NCBI RefSeq assembly: GCF_018390535.1
Contig: NZ_JAHBBW010000001.1
Coordinates: 434,001-498,000, forward strand
Source: Bacteroides propionicigenes
GTDB taxonomy: Bacteria; Bacteroidota; Bacteroidia; Bacteroidales; Bacteroidaceae
Direction of reading: 5' to 3'
Length of the DNA: 64,000 bases
Made by a program: the position numbers and the translations under genes. Below are positions 17,111 through 24,271 of this stretch, one piece after another (position 1 is the stretch's first letter; each line of letters begins with the position of its first letter). The notes beneath the pieces are model-generated. The model saw only the letters and a program-made list of their open reading frames with translations. It was not told where the DNA came from and made no database searches.

Positions 17111-17150
17111 AGAACCTTGATAGTTAAGCAATTAACTGTCGAGGTTTTCT
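17111..17150 (+). terminator. tRNA operon terminator
   Basis: Arms AACCTTGATAGTTAA (17113-17127) and TTAACTGTCGAGGTT (17132-17146) pair over 15 positions, two of them G-U, with the tetraloop GCAA. The sequence TTCTGCTTTT follows. Confidence 0.8.
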
Positions 17151-17420
17151 GCTTTTAAGAGGTTACTACAAGCATAGATTTAGGCGGTTTCAGGGGGCAT
17201 ATGTAAACCAAGACGTAAACCGAAATCGAATGGTCTCTAAAAAGTATATTCAGAAAATCATTCCTGATAAACAAAGTTACAACAACAAATGTTAGAGTTC
17301 AACCCTGAACAAAACAAAATGTGACAACAGAGCCACCTATCAATGAGATACCTTTTCATAAGTCAGGACTATTTACTTGATATTTTGCACAATTTTGTTG
17401 CAAATTCTGTAACTTTATCG
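17151..17420. other. Non-coding stretch after tRNA-Gly, possible island junction
   Basis: These 270 AT-rich bases hold no credible gene. They lie between the tRNA terminator and the LruC promoter and might be the scarred end of an element inserted near the tRNA genes. I see no integrase and no duplicated tRNA 3' end in the window, so this is only a suggestion. Confidence 0.4.
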
Positions 17421-17428
17421 TACCTTTG
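17421..17428 (+). promoter_or_regulatory. -7 element of the LruC lipoprotein gene
   Basis: TACCTTTG lies 33 bases upstream of ATG 17462, with TTTG at 17394-17397 (spacer 23). Confidence 0.65.
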
Positions 17429-17461
17429 TACCTTGTAATGCAACCATAACAAACATAGATT

Positions 17462-18685
17462 ATGAGAACTTGGAATTTATTGTTATTAAGTATTTTATGT
17501 ATGAGTGTCGTTAGTTGCAGCAATGACGTATATAATCCGGAAAATGACCATCTGCAGAGAACGACAGACTTGCAAGTGCCACAATCTTTTGATTGGAACA
17601 GTACACATATGGTAAAATGCGATTTTAGCGCACCTGTGGACTGTATAGTGGATATTTATGGGGATGAAGCCTGTAAAGAAGGTTTGGCGACATATTTAGT
17701 CGAGGCAGCCAAAGAGAACTTGATTACTTTAGAACTCCCTGTGAGTAGTGAAAGTTTCTATGTGCAATATGCAACAACAAGCGGATTGCAAGTTCAGAAA
17801 GTTGCGATACCCGTAACGCAGACAAGAGCCGAACAACAGATTGGAATACGTCTGCCAGAAGAAGTGGAAGAATATAGAGGTAGTTTTATTGGTGCAAATT
17901 CATATTCCTCTTCCCCTTCTGAACATGGATTTGGAACGTTGATGTTTGAGGATTTATATCCGGCATTGGGCGATTACGACTTTAATGACTTTGTCGTGCA
18001 ATACAACACAACTGTAAAATATCCTTCAGGGGTTATTTCTGGAAATTTTATTGATGGCAGAATAATAATCAAACTGAAATTGCAGGCTATTGGCGGTACT
18101 TTGCCTTATCAATTAGCTTTGGAATTGAGCAAGGTACCAGCTAAGATGATAAGTGATAATATTGAAATTAACGCGGAGCAAGGTTTAGGTATGCAATTAC
18201 TAAATAAAGGCTCTAACGCTCCCGCCGTATTGCTTCTTACCGGTACAGAAAATCTGAAAGACAAAGGCTATTTTAATGTCCTGCCTCAATCAGATGTACG
18301 GCCAATGCCCAGTTTGACTTGTACTATCAAATTAAAAGCTGGATTTATGGAAAGTGAGCAAGAAAAAATAATAAGAGAATGTTATAGCAACCATGCAGAG
18401 GCGTTTAATTTCTTCCTTCGTAATAGCGCTACCGGTGAAGAAATCCATTTAAAAGGATACCCAACCAGTAAGCTTTATACAGGCAGCGTAAAATGGGCTG
18501 ATTATCACAATGATAAAAATTTTGTATGGGGGATTAAGATTCCTGCAAAAATTTCGCATCCTATTGAGAAAATAGATATTAAAGATGCTTATCCCCAATT
18601 TGCATCATGGGTAACCAGTGGTGGAAAAAATGCTAAAGAATGGTATAACAATAGCGTGGCAGATAAGGTTGTTCCCATAAAATAA
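17462..18685 (+). CDS. LruC-domain-containing lipoprotein
   Basis: This 407-residue lipoprotein has a lipobox ending VVSC (Cys19) and SNDVYN after it. The LruC signature is plain near residue 160: TLMFEDLYPALGDYDFNDFVV, with its acidic D-x-D-x-N-D run suggesting calcium binding. The C-terminal half (about 190-400) is beta-rich and matches the DUF4842-type region usually following LruC domains. Related proteins are surface-exposed in Bacteroidetes and Leptospira (LruC is a Leptospira antigen), with no established activity. Codon use is A/T richer than the core genes. It is monocistronic and sits in the accessory stretch downstream of tRNA-Gly. Confidence 0.85.
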   Translation: MRTWNLLLLSILCMSVVSCSNDVYNPENDHLQRTTDLQVPQSFDWNSTHMVKCDFSAPVDCIVDIYGDEACKEGLATYLVEAAKENLITLELPVSSESFYVQYATTSGLQVQKVAIPVTQTRAEQQIGIRLPEEVEEYRGSFIGANSYSSSPSEHGFGTLMFEDLYPALGDYDFNDFVVQYNTTVKYPSGVISGNFIDGRIIIKLKLQAIGGTLPYQLALELSKVPAKMISDNIEINAEQGLGMQLLNKGSNAPAVLLLTGTENLKDKGYFNVLPQSDVRPMPSLTCTIKLKAGFMESEQEKIIRECYSNHAEAFNFFLRNSATGEEIHLKGYPTSKLYTGSVKWADYHNDKNFVWGIKIPAKISHPIEKIDIKDAYPQFASWVTSGGKNAKEWYNNSVADKVVPIK

Positions 18686-18729
18686 ATAGAGCGATTATAA
18701 TATAGACATAAATTAAAAGACTATGGTAC

Positions 18730-18759
18730 CAAAAGCCGCATGAGAAATGCGGCTTTTTT
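18730..18759 (+). terminator. Terminator of the LruC lipoprotein gene
   Basis: AAAAGCCGCAT and ATGCGGCTTTT form an 11-bp stem with a short loop, followed by TT. A strong intrinsic terminator. Confidence 0.88.
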
Positions 18760-18813
18760 CGTGTAAAGCCTATAATGCCTATTAGTATGTAGCACATAAC
18801 ACGACTGATTTTT

Positions 18814-19224
18814 ATACTGTCGGCAGATTTTTATCAACGGTAAAACGAACGGGGCAAACTACGAATGATATAGAAGTGAAACCTCCTGCATTCTTTTCTT
18901 GAAGCTGAACTATATATCAGCTTGATTATACCAAAAAATAATGAAAACTTTAAGATTAATCGGATAACCAAAGCATCTACCATATCAGAAGATGAACCCG
19001 ATGTTAACTCCAATACAATATATATTACACTTCAGATGCAATAAAGCCCCCTTTTGAAAACAAACAAAGGATACCTGATACTTTTTGATGCAACACTCGG
19101 AATTGATATGGACGAAATGGATTTTGCATATTATGCAGATTTACCGGGAATAGCAACTAAGAATTTGCCAATTCTGAATACTTTTAAATCCGTCTTATCT
19201 GAAGATACGATAGATTTCTCATGA
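18814..19224 (+). pseudogene. Decayed protein-coding remnant, family unknown
   Basis: No start codon is visible. Frame 3 reads a short stretch ending DIEVKPPAFFS before a TGA near 18895. The likely continuation is in frame 1 from about 18880 (EAELYISLIIPKNNENF), which meets an in-frame TAA at 19042-19044 and then continues (GYLILFDATLGIDMDEMDF, ending LSEDTIDFS) to a TGA at 19222-19224. Codon use and amino acid composition look protein-like throughout, so this is best read as a gene disabled by a frameshift and a stop. I do not recognise the family. The surrounding 18760-19287 holds nothing else I can support. Confidence 0.5.
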
Positions 19225-19287
19225 GAACAGACAGCATTTGAAGCAATTCATTTGCTGTCTGTTTTATAATGATAATGCAGCAAGGAA

Positions 19288-19346
19288 CGTTTTAGTAAAT
19301 CTCCGGCAAAGATTTACTAATTCTTTGCCGGAGATTTACTAAAACG
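19288..19346. repeat. Perfect 25-bp palindrome with 9-base loop
   Basis: Arms 19288-19312 and 19322-19346 are exact reverse complements with loop TTTACTAAT. The loop repeats the TTTACTAA motif already present in the arms, so the octamer occurs three times counting both strands. There is no T tract. It lies 66 bases upstream of the yitT -7 element and could be an operator, a recombination site or the terminator of a lost gene. Confidence 0.8.
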
Positions 19347-19411
19347 CCGGAAAGGTTTCTGCAAACAGATAAAATATCTATAGCTTTATATTTTGAGATA
19401 TAAGAAAGTAT

Positions 19412-19419
19412 TATCTTTG
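19412..19419 (+). promoter_or_regulatory. yitT -7 element
   Basis: TATCTTTG lies 64 bases upstream of ATG 19484. A TTTG at 19392-19395 has a short spacer (16). Confidence 0.7.
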
Positions 19420-19483
19420 TCCGATTTTTAGTTGTAAAACCACAATATCTATTGCAAGACAACAATTTAACTGCAAACGACAA

Positions 19484-20368
19484 ATGAACGTGAACATTCC
19501 TTCCCGTCAGAACATATTTCGTGAGATGCGGGATTATCTAATGATTGCCTTAGGCATGATTATGTATGGCATCGGGTGGACGGTATTCCTGCTTCCCAAC
19601 GACATCACCACAGGCGGTGTACCGGGTATCGCTTCACTGGTATATTTTGCAACGGGGCTACCGGTACAGTATGTTTATTTCGGCATCAACTTCCTGTTGC
19701 TACTGCTCGCCATCCGCATTTTGGGGTGGAAGTTCAGCATCAAGACAATCTTTGCCGTCTTTACCCTGACTTTCTTTCTGCCCGTCATTCAGCAACTGAC
19801 AGCCGGCGTCCAACTGCTGCACGACCAGCCTTTCATGGCATGCGTCATCGGCGCGTCTTTCTGTGGCGGCGGCATCGGCATCGCTTTCTCCTCGAACGGA
19901 AGTACGGGCGGTACGGATATTATAGCCGCTATCATCAATAAATACAGAGACATCACGCTGGGACGGGTGATGCTGATTTGCGACCTTATCATTATTTCTT
20001 CCAGCTACTTTGTGCTGAAGGACTGGGAAAAAGTGGTATACGGTTATGTCACCCTCTACATTTGCAGCTTCGTACTGGACCAAGTGGTGAACAGCGCACG
20101 CCAGTCCGTACAATTCTTCATCATCAGCGAAAAATACGAAGAAATAGCCAAGCATATCAACGTATATCCGCACAGGGGCGCAACGGTAATCAATGCGTCC
20201 GGATTCTACACCGGCAAGGAGATAAAGATGCTGTTTGTCCTTGCCAAGAAGCGGGAATCGACCATTATCTTCCGGTTAATAAAAGATATAGACCCGAACG
20301 CCTTTGTATCGCAAAGTCAGGTAATCGGAGTGTACGGAGAGGGATTCGACAAGATTAAGGTGAAGTAA
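19484..20368 (+). CDS. YitT-family membrane protein (DUF161/DUF2179)
   Basis: This 294-residue inner-membrane protein has five or six hydrophobic segments in the first about 205 residues (YitT_membrane) and a soluble C-terminal DUF2179 domain (about 205-290, with SEKYEEIAKHINVYPHRGATVI and GFYTGKEIKMLFVLAKKRE). Glycine-rich GGVPGIASL and NGSTGGTDIIAA loops are family landmarks. The function of YitT proteins is not established; transport or sensing is presumed. It converges on the DUF3256 gene, the two stops lying 2 bases apart. Confidence 0.9.
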   Translation: MNVNIPSRQNIFREMRDYLMIALGMIMYGIGWTVFLLPNDITTGGVPGIASLVYFATGLPVQYVYFGINFLLLLLAIRILGWKFSIKTIFAVFTLTFFLPVIQQLTAGVQLLHDQPFMACVIGASFCGGGIGIAFSSNGSTGGTDIIAAIINKYRDITLGRVMLICDLIIISSSYFVLKDWEKVVYGYVTLYICSFVLDQVVNSARQSVQFFIISEKYEEIAKHINVYPHRGATVINASGFYTGKEIKMLFVLAKKRESTIIFRLIKDIDPNAFVSQSQVIGVYGEGFDKIKVK

Positions 20369-20370
20369 TC

Positions 20371-21021
20371 TTAATCTTCACGCACGAACTTTCCTTCTTT
20401 CCACGTATAGCTTACGGGACGGCGGAGAAACGGTTTCAGTTTTTCCGCCGCTTCTTTTTCCATATAGTCGGGAGTAGTGAAAGTAAAGGTCAGTGTGGCA
20501 TCCTTGCCCGAAAGGTCGGCTTTCATCAAGAGCATATCGGCTTGGAGGCGGGCATCCTGATACTGATACACATCTACTGTATCGGAAGCGGGTGTTATGA
20601 AATCGTCCATGCCGGGAAGCGACGCCAGATAGGGCGCGGACGGCAACTCTCGCCAGTCGGTTGTGTAAAATTTGACATGGCTGTCGCAAGCCGGAGCGCA
20701 TACGGTGGAAACGGTGCAGATGAGACGGGTACTGTCGTTCACAGACAGAAGTTTCATCTGCCAGATGCTTTGGGGCGTTACCTGCACACGGATATAATCG
20801 GGGGTAAGCTCCGTCATTTCCGACTTGCCGCCAAAACGGTTGGTTACTTCGGCTTTCATCTTACTCTCCAGAAAGTCGATGAAGTCGGCGCGGTTCACGG
20901 CTGTAAGCAACGGACTCAAGGAATCGGGCATATTGGTGAAACAAGTCTTTGCCAGTTGCGCCGACAAAGAACCAACTCCCATACATAGTGCAAACAAAAA
21001 GACTACCAACTTCTTCACCAT
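20371..21021 (-). CDS. DUF3256 family exported protein
   Basis: This 216-residue protein has an N-terminal signal peptide (MVKKLVVFLFALCMGVGSLSA, cut before QLAK). The mature part begins with TCFTNMPDSLSPLLT and continues with alternating beta strands, matching the Bacteroidales DUF3256 family. Residues such as VCAPACDSHV contain a cysteine pair that might form a disulfide. The family has no known activity. Its 3' end meets that of yitT almost directly, so the two transcripts may interfere or share termination. It is co-directional with the DMT transporter gene upstream, about 96 bases apart. Confidence 0.82.
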   Translation of the reverse strand: MVKKLVVFLFALCMGVGSLSAQLAKTCFTNMPDSLSPLLTAVNRADFIDFLESKMKAEVTNRFGGKSEMTELTPDYIRVQVTPQSIWQMKLLSVNDSTRLICTVSTVCAPACDSHVKFYTTDWRELPSAPYLASLPGMDDFITPASDTVDVYQYQDARLQADMLLMKADLSGKDATLTFTFTTPDYMEKEAAEKLKPFLRRPVSYTWKEGKFVRED

Positions 21022-21117
21022 ATCATTGCATTATTTTATCGATACTAAATTCTTCTTCTTAAATAAATCATATTGCAGATAAGAGCATAGCTCTTCCGCC
21101 ATAATTCACCCGAAATC

Positions 21118-22017
21118 CTATTTGCTCCCCAAATATAGGAAGAACATTCCAATCAACACCAAAATGAGGTCTACCGCCTTGCTTTTTAAATTCTTTTCAC
21201 GGAAGAAAAGAGCACCGAACAGGAAGGAGACAACCACACTGCCACGCCGCACCATAGATACGATGGAAATCATGGAATCTTCATAGCTCAAAGCGTAGAA
21301 GTACACGAAGTCCGCCGCACAGAGAAAGACGGATATGCCGATGATGGTCCAATCCCAGCGGAACGGCGTGCTCTCCTTTCTCTTGGGATACCACAGCAAC
21401 AGGATAATGGGGCACATGATAAACACCTGATAGATATTGTACCATGACTGTACCACCATAGGCGGCAGTTGCTTCATCAGATACTTATCGTACAGTCCGC
21501 TGACGGCCCCCGTCACAGCTGCCAACACAATAAAGAGAATCCACTTGTTGTGCTTGAAGTCGATACCTTCTTTCTTGCCGGAACGGCTCAGCATGAAGAA
21601 CGACAGCACCGCCAGCATCACACCTATCCATTGATAAAGATTGAGCCGCTCGCCGAATACAAGCATCGCTCCCACAAGTACCATTACCGGACGGGTGGCA
21701 TTAATAGGGCCTACAATAGTAAGCGGCAGATGTTTCATTCCGAAATATCCGAATATCCACGAGGAGAGGACTATGAAAGACTTGATGATGATGAATTTAT
21801 GCACATCCCACCCCACTACAGGAACATCGAACATCGTACCGCCCAATACCGCCGGAGCAAAAACCGACACCAAGATAAACGGAAGGAATATCAAACTGGA
21901 AAATACCGTATTCAGAAACAAGACCGGAAGCACGGCATTATCCTTGAGCGCCTGCTTCTTGAAGGCATCATAAAATCCCAGCAAGGCTGCTGAGAGGAAG
22001 GCTAATAATAACCACAT
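21118..22017 (-). CDS. DMT/EamA-family transporter
   Basis: This 299-residue protein is built of ten short hydrophobic helices in two repeated halves of five, the DMT (drug/metabolite transporter) layout. Each half carries an EamA-like core (LTIVGPINATRPVMVLVGAMLVFGERLNLYQWIGV in the first, DSMISIVSMVRRGSVVVSFLFGALFFREKNL in the second). It would sit in the inner membrane and move a small metabolite, but the substrate cannot be predicted. It is followed by DUF3256 in the same direction and separated from truA by a low-complexity spacer. Confidence 0.88.
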   Translation of the reverse strand: MWLLLAFLSAALLGFYDAFKKQALKDNAVLPVLFLNTVFSSLIFLPFILVSVFAPAVLGGTMFDVPVVGWDVHKFIIIKSFIVLSSWIFGYFGMKHLPLTIVGPINATRPVMVLVGAMLVFGERLNLYQWIGVMLAVLSFFMLSRSGKKEGIDFKHNKWILFIVLAAVTGAVSGLYDKYLMKQLPPMVVQSWYNIYQVFIMCPIILLLWYPKRKESTPFRWDWTIIGISVFLCAADFVYFYALSYEDSMISIVSMVRRGSVVVSFLFGALFFREKNLKSKAVDLILVLIGMFFLYLGSK

Positions 22018-22098
22018 TTTTAGTTGAAAGTTGATAATTGATAGTTAAAAATAACAGCTGACAGTTAATGAAAATTCTTCATTCTTCATTCTTCATTC
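22018..22098. repeat. Low-complexity spacer with ATTCTTC tandem heptamers
   Basis: Slippage-prone GTTGAAA/GATAATT-type sequence is followed by ATTCTTC units at 22074-22080, 22081-22087 and 22088-22094 plus a partial fourth. The heptamers run into the last codons and stop of truA (stop at 22086-22088), so unit gain or loss could alter the truA C-terminus. Confidence 0.6.
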
Positions 22099-22844
22099 AA
22101 AAAGATTTCTTCCGGATAGGCAACGTCTACCAAGAACAATGCGTTGCCGGGTACGGAGGTCCCTGCGCGGCAACGGTCTTTCTGTTCGATAACACGGCGG
22201 AAACCCTCAACGGTAAGTTTGCCCCTGCCCACCTCGAGTAACGTGCCTACCACGGCACGCACCATGTTCCGCAGAAAACGGTCGGCTTGAATGGTGAACA
22301 CCCAAGTTACTTTATCCACTTGTGTCCAGGCGGCATACATTATCTTGCAATTATTGGTTTTGACATCGGTATGCAACTTGCTGAAACTGGTGAAGTCCGC
22401 ATATTCAAACAAAGTCTGTGCGGCTTCGTTCATCCGTTCAAAATCAGGAGTTTGGAACAGGCGGCAACGGTATTGGCGGTCGAAAGGCATTTTGGCGGTA
22501 GTGACATAGTACTTGTATGTACGTGCCGTAGCGTCAAAACGCGCATGGGCATCGGGACGCACGGCACGTAGACGATATACGGAAATATCGGGAGGGAGCA
22601 AGCGATTCAGCTTGTCCGCCATAAACGTTACATCCAACGAAGTCTCGCTGTCAAAATGCGCCACCATCACAGAAGCATGCACACCGGCATCGGTACGCCC
22701 TGCGCCCACCACTTCCACTTCACGCCGCAACAAGGTGGAGAGCGCTTTCATTAAACACTCCTGTACACTCGCACCGTTGGGCTGAATTTGCCAGCCATGA
22801 TAGGCTGTGCCGTCGTAAGCCAAATAGATAAAATATCGTTGCAC
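22086..22844 (-). CDS. truA: tRNA pseudouridine(38-40) synthase
   Basis: TruA converts uridines 38-40 of tRNA anticodon stems to pseudouridine. From GTG 22844 the protein has 252 residues and starts [19 protein letters not shown], the normal family start. The catalytic aspartate is Asp52 in GRTDAGVHA. The later [17 protein letters not shown] segment also matches. A longer frame begins at 22907, but the -7 element at 22873-22880 (minus) lies inside it and no ATG fits between, so GTG is chosen. The final codons are made of the ATTCTTC repeat. Confidence 0.94.
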   Translation of the reverse strand: MQRYFIYLAYDGTAYHGWQIQPNGASVQECLMKALSTLLRREVEVVGAGRTDAGVHASVMVAHFDSETSLDVTFMADKLNRLLPPDISVYRLRAVRPDAHARFDATARTYKYYVTTAKMPFDRQYRCRLFQTPDFERMNEAAQTLFEYADFTSFSKLHTDVKTNNCKIMYAAWTQVDKVTWVFTIQADRFLRNMVRAVVGTLLEVGRGKLTVEGFRRVIEQKDRCRAGTSVPGNALFLVDVAYPEEIFLNEE

Positions 22845-22872
22845 GTTTCTTTTTACCTCCTTATTTTGGCTG

Positions 22873-22880
22873 CAAAGGTA
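22873..22880 (-). promoter_or_regulatory. truA -7 element
   Basis: CAAAGGTA on the plus strand reads TACCTTTG on the minus strand. The predicted start near 22866 leaves about 21 bases before the GTG at 22844. Confidence 0.7.
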
Positions 22881-22934
22881 CAAAAAGACAGGAAAAAAGC
22901 CGCACACTCTTCCGATTGTTCTGACAGATTACAT

Positions 22935-22942
22935 TATCTTTG
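22935..22942 (+). promoter_or_regulatory. -7 element of the DUF5715 gene
   Basis: TATCTTTG followed by C lies 50 bases upstream of ATG 22993. The leader holds the repeated ACAGATTTACACAGATT motif. Confidence 0.7.
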
Positions 22943-22992
22943 CAGGGATTTTACCGCAAATTACACAGATTTACACAGATTCAGGATTAATT

Positions 22993-23673
22993 ATGTATAG
23001 CAAAAGCCGTTTTATCTCCCTGTTTTTATTGGCAAGCATGGCGTTGACCTGCTGTCTGGCGGGATGCAAAAAGAAGGATATGTCACTTAAACTGAATGAA
23101 CCGCGCAATATACGGGGTGTTATCAGCTACAAACGCTCTTTCGGCGATTTGAATGAAAGACATCTGAATGTGGCGCAAGCTATCGGTATCCGTCCGTTGG
23201 CATCGCGCAAGGAAGCGGAAGGAATGAAAGAGAAGCTGCAATATATCGCGACGAACGATTTATATGCGGTAGATTCATTGACGCACTCCATTCCGTATCT
23301 CATTCCGGGAGCGGCTACCCTGCTCGACACTATCGGTTACAACTTCCTTGATTCTCTGACCGCCAAAGGGCTGAACCCGAACAAGATTACAGTAACTTCC
23401 GTACTTCGCACCAAAGATGACGTGAAACGTCTGCGCCGACGCAACGGCAACGCATCCGAGAATTCCGCCCACTTCTACGGCACTACATTCGATGTCAGTT
23501 GGAAACGCTTTCAGAAGGTTGAGGATGAGGACGGACGTCCGTTACAGGATGTCAGCCCGGATACGCTGAAACTGGTGCTGTCCGAGGTTTTGCGTGATTT
23601 GAAGAAGGCAGAGAAGTGCTACGTGAAATATGAATTGAAACAAGGATGTTTCCATATTACGACGAGAATGTAA
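22993..23673 (+). CDS. DUF5715 family lipoprotein (peptidase M15-like)
   Basis: This 226-residue lipoprotein has a signal peptide with lipobox CLAGC (Cys24) and KKKDMS after it. The C-terminal half has the arrangement of M15/VanY-like zinc peptidases: SVLRTKDDVKRLRRRN, then SAHFYGTTFDVSW (the S-x-H...D zinc site) and a late CFHITTR providing a further His. These would be D,D- or L,D-carboxypeptidases acting on peptidoglycan, but activity is inferred from the motif only, and the expected E-x-x-H spacing near the end is not clear. It is monocistronic and followed by a 600-base region of repeats. Confidence 0.8.
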   Translation: MYSKSRFISLFLLASMALTCCLAGCKKKDMSLKLNEPRNIRGVISYKRSFGDLNERHLNVAQAIGIRPLASRKEAEGMKEKLQYIATNDLYAVDSLTHSIPYLIPGAATLLDTIGYNFLDSLTAKGLNPNKITVTSVLRTKDDVKRLRRRNGNASENSAHFYGTTFDVSWKRFQKVEDEDGRPLQDVSPDTLKLVLSEVLRDLKKAEKCYVKYELKQGCFHITTRM

Positions 23674-23775
23674 AAATACAAATCTGTTAGTATATGGCAT
23701 GTTAAGACATCAGAACATCAATATTAATATGCAGTTTACAAAAAAACAATATACAAACAAGATCCTAACTTACCC

Positions 23776-24093
23776 CTAAGGCTGAAAGCCTTTTATCTTA
23801 TAGAGGGATGCATCAAAACGAATTTAAGCTATCATTCTGTCATTCAGAGGAGCTTGCAATGAAGAATCTTTTCTATTATATGTCAGGAGAAGAGATTCTT
23901 CACTTCGTTCTGAATGACAGAATGATAGCTTAAATTCGTTTTGACACATCCGCAATATGCGAATAATAATATTACGCCCTGTAAGGGCAAAAGACCCATA
24001 TACGTATCTTTTGCCCTTACAGGGCGCAAATCTTGAGACACCTGTGCCCGGGGTGTTACCCCGGGCTATAAGATAAAAGCCTTTCAGGCTTAG
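23776..24093. repeat. Nested palindromic repeat cluster
   Basis: The outer 28-base arms (23776-23803 and 24066-24093) are inverted with two differences that swap G and C, so that each arm keeps its own small hairpin. Inside are: a MITE-like palindrome (23813-23944); a perfect 20-bp hairpin with arms 23975-23994 and 24007-24026; and a 9-bp GC-rich hairpin, arms 24046-24054 and 24058-24066. There is no coding frame across it. It lies between the DUF5715 gene and the convergent nnr gene. The stretch 23674-23775 shows nothing further. Confidence 0.8.
23813..23944. mobile_element. MITE-like palindromic element, copy 1
   Basis: Perfect 36-base arms (23813-23848 and 23909-23944) surround a 60-base loop that is partly palindromic itself (GAAGAATCT and AGATTCTTC). 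A related element lies at 38533-38672. The two share the core CTATCATTCTGTCATTCAGA and the AGGAGCTTGC..GAAGAATC loop but differ in their outer arms, which still pair within each copy. It encodes no transposase. Whether it moves or is a REP-like structure is unresolved. Confidence 0.7.
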
Positions 24094-24110
24094 AAAAATC
24101 ATCATAGATT

Positions 24111-24212
24111 GGCGCTATTGCGCTATCGGCACTATCGGCACGGCACTATTGGGACTATCAGCACCATTGGGACTATTGGGACTATCAGCACTATCGGCAC
24201 TATCCACTATTG
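24111..24212. repeat. Degenerate 9-bp tandem repeat
   Basis: About eleven units follow the consensus GGCACTATC (variants GGGACTATT, AGCACTATC, GGCGCTATT), with one 5-base slip. It lies 60 bases beyond the nnr stop. No coding frame is evident. Confidence 0.75.
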
Positions 24213-24271
24213 TATGCGAACAGGAAACTCCAGAATGCAAACTTTATAGAGACTATCTATAAATGAAACCA

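Noticed and set aside
16940..17461. An active integrative element at the tRNA pair
   Set aside because: No integrase or duplicated tRNA end is present in the window; only an eroded or passive accessory stretch can be supported.
24111..24212. Possible CRISPR array
   Set aside because: The units are only 9 bases, adjacent without spacers, and no cas gene is near.
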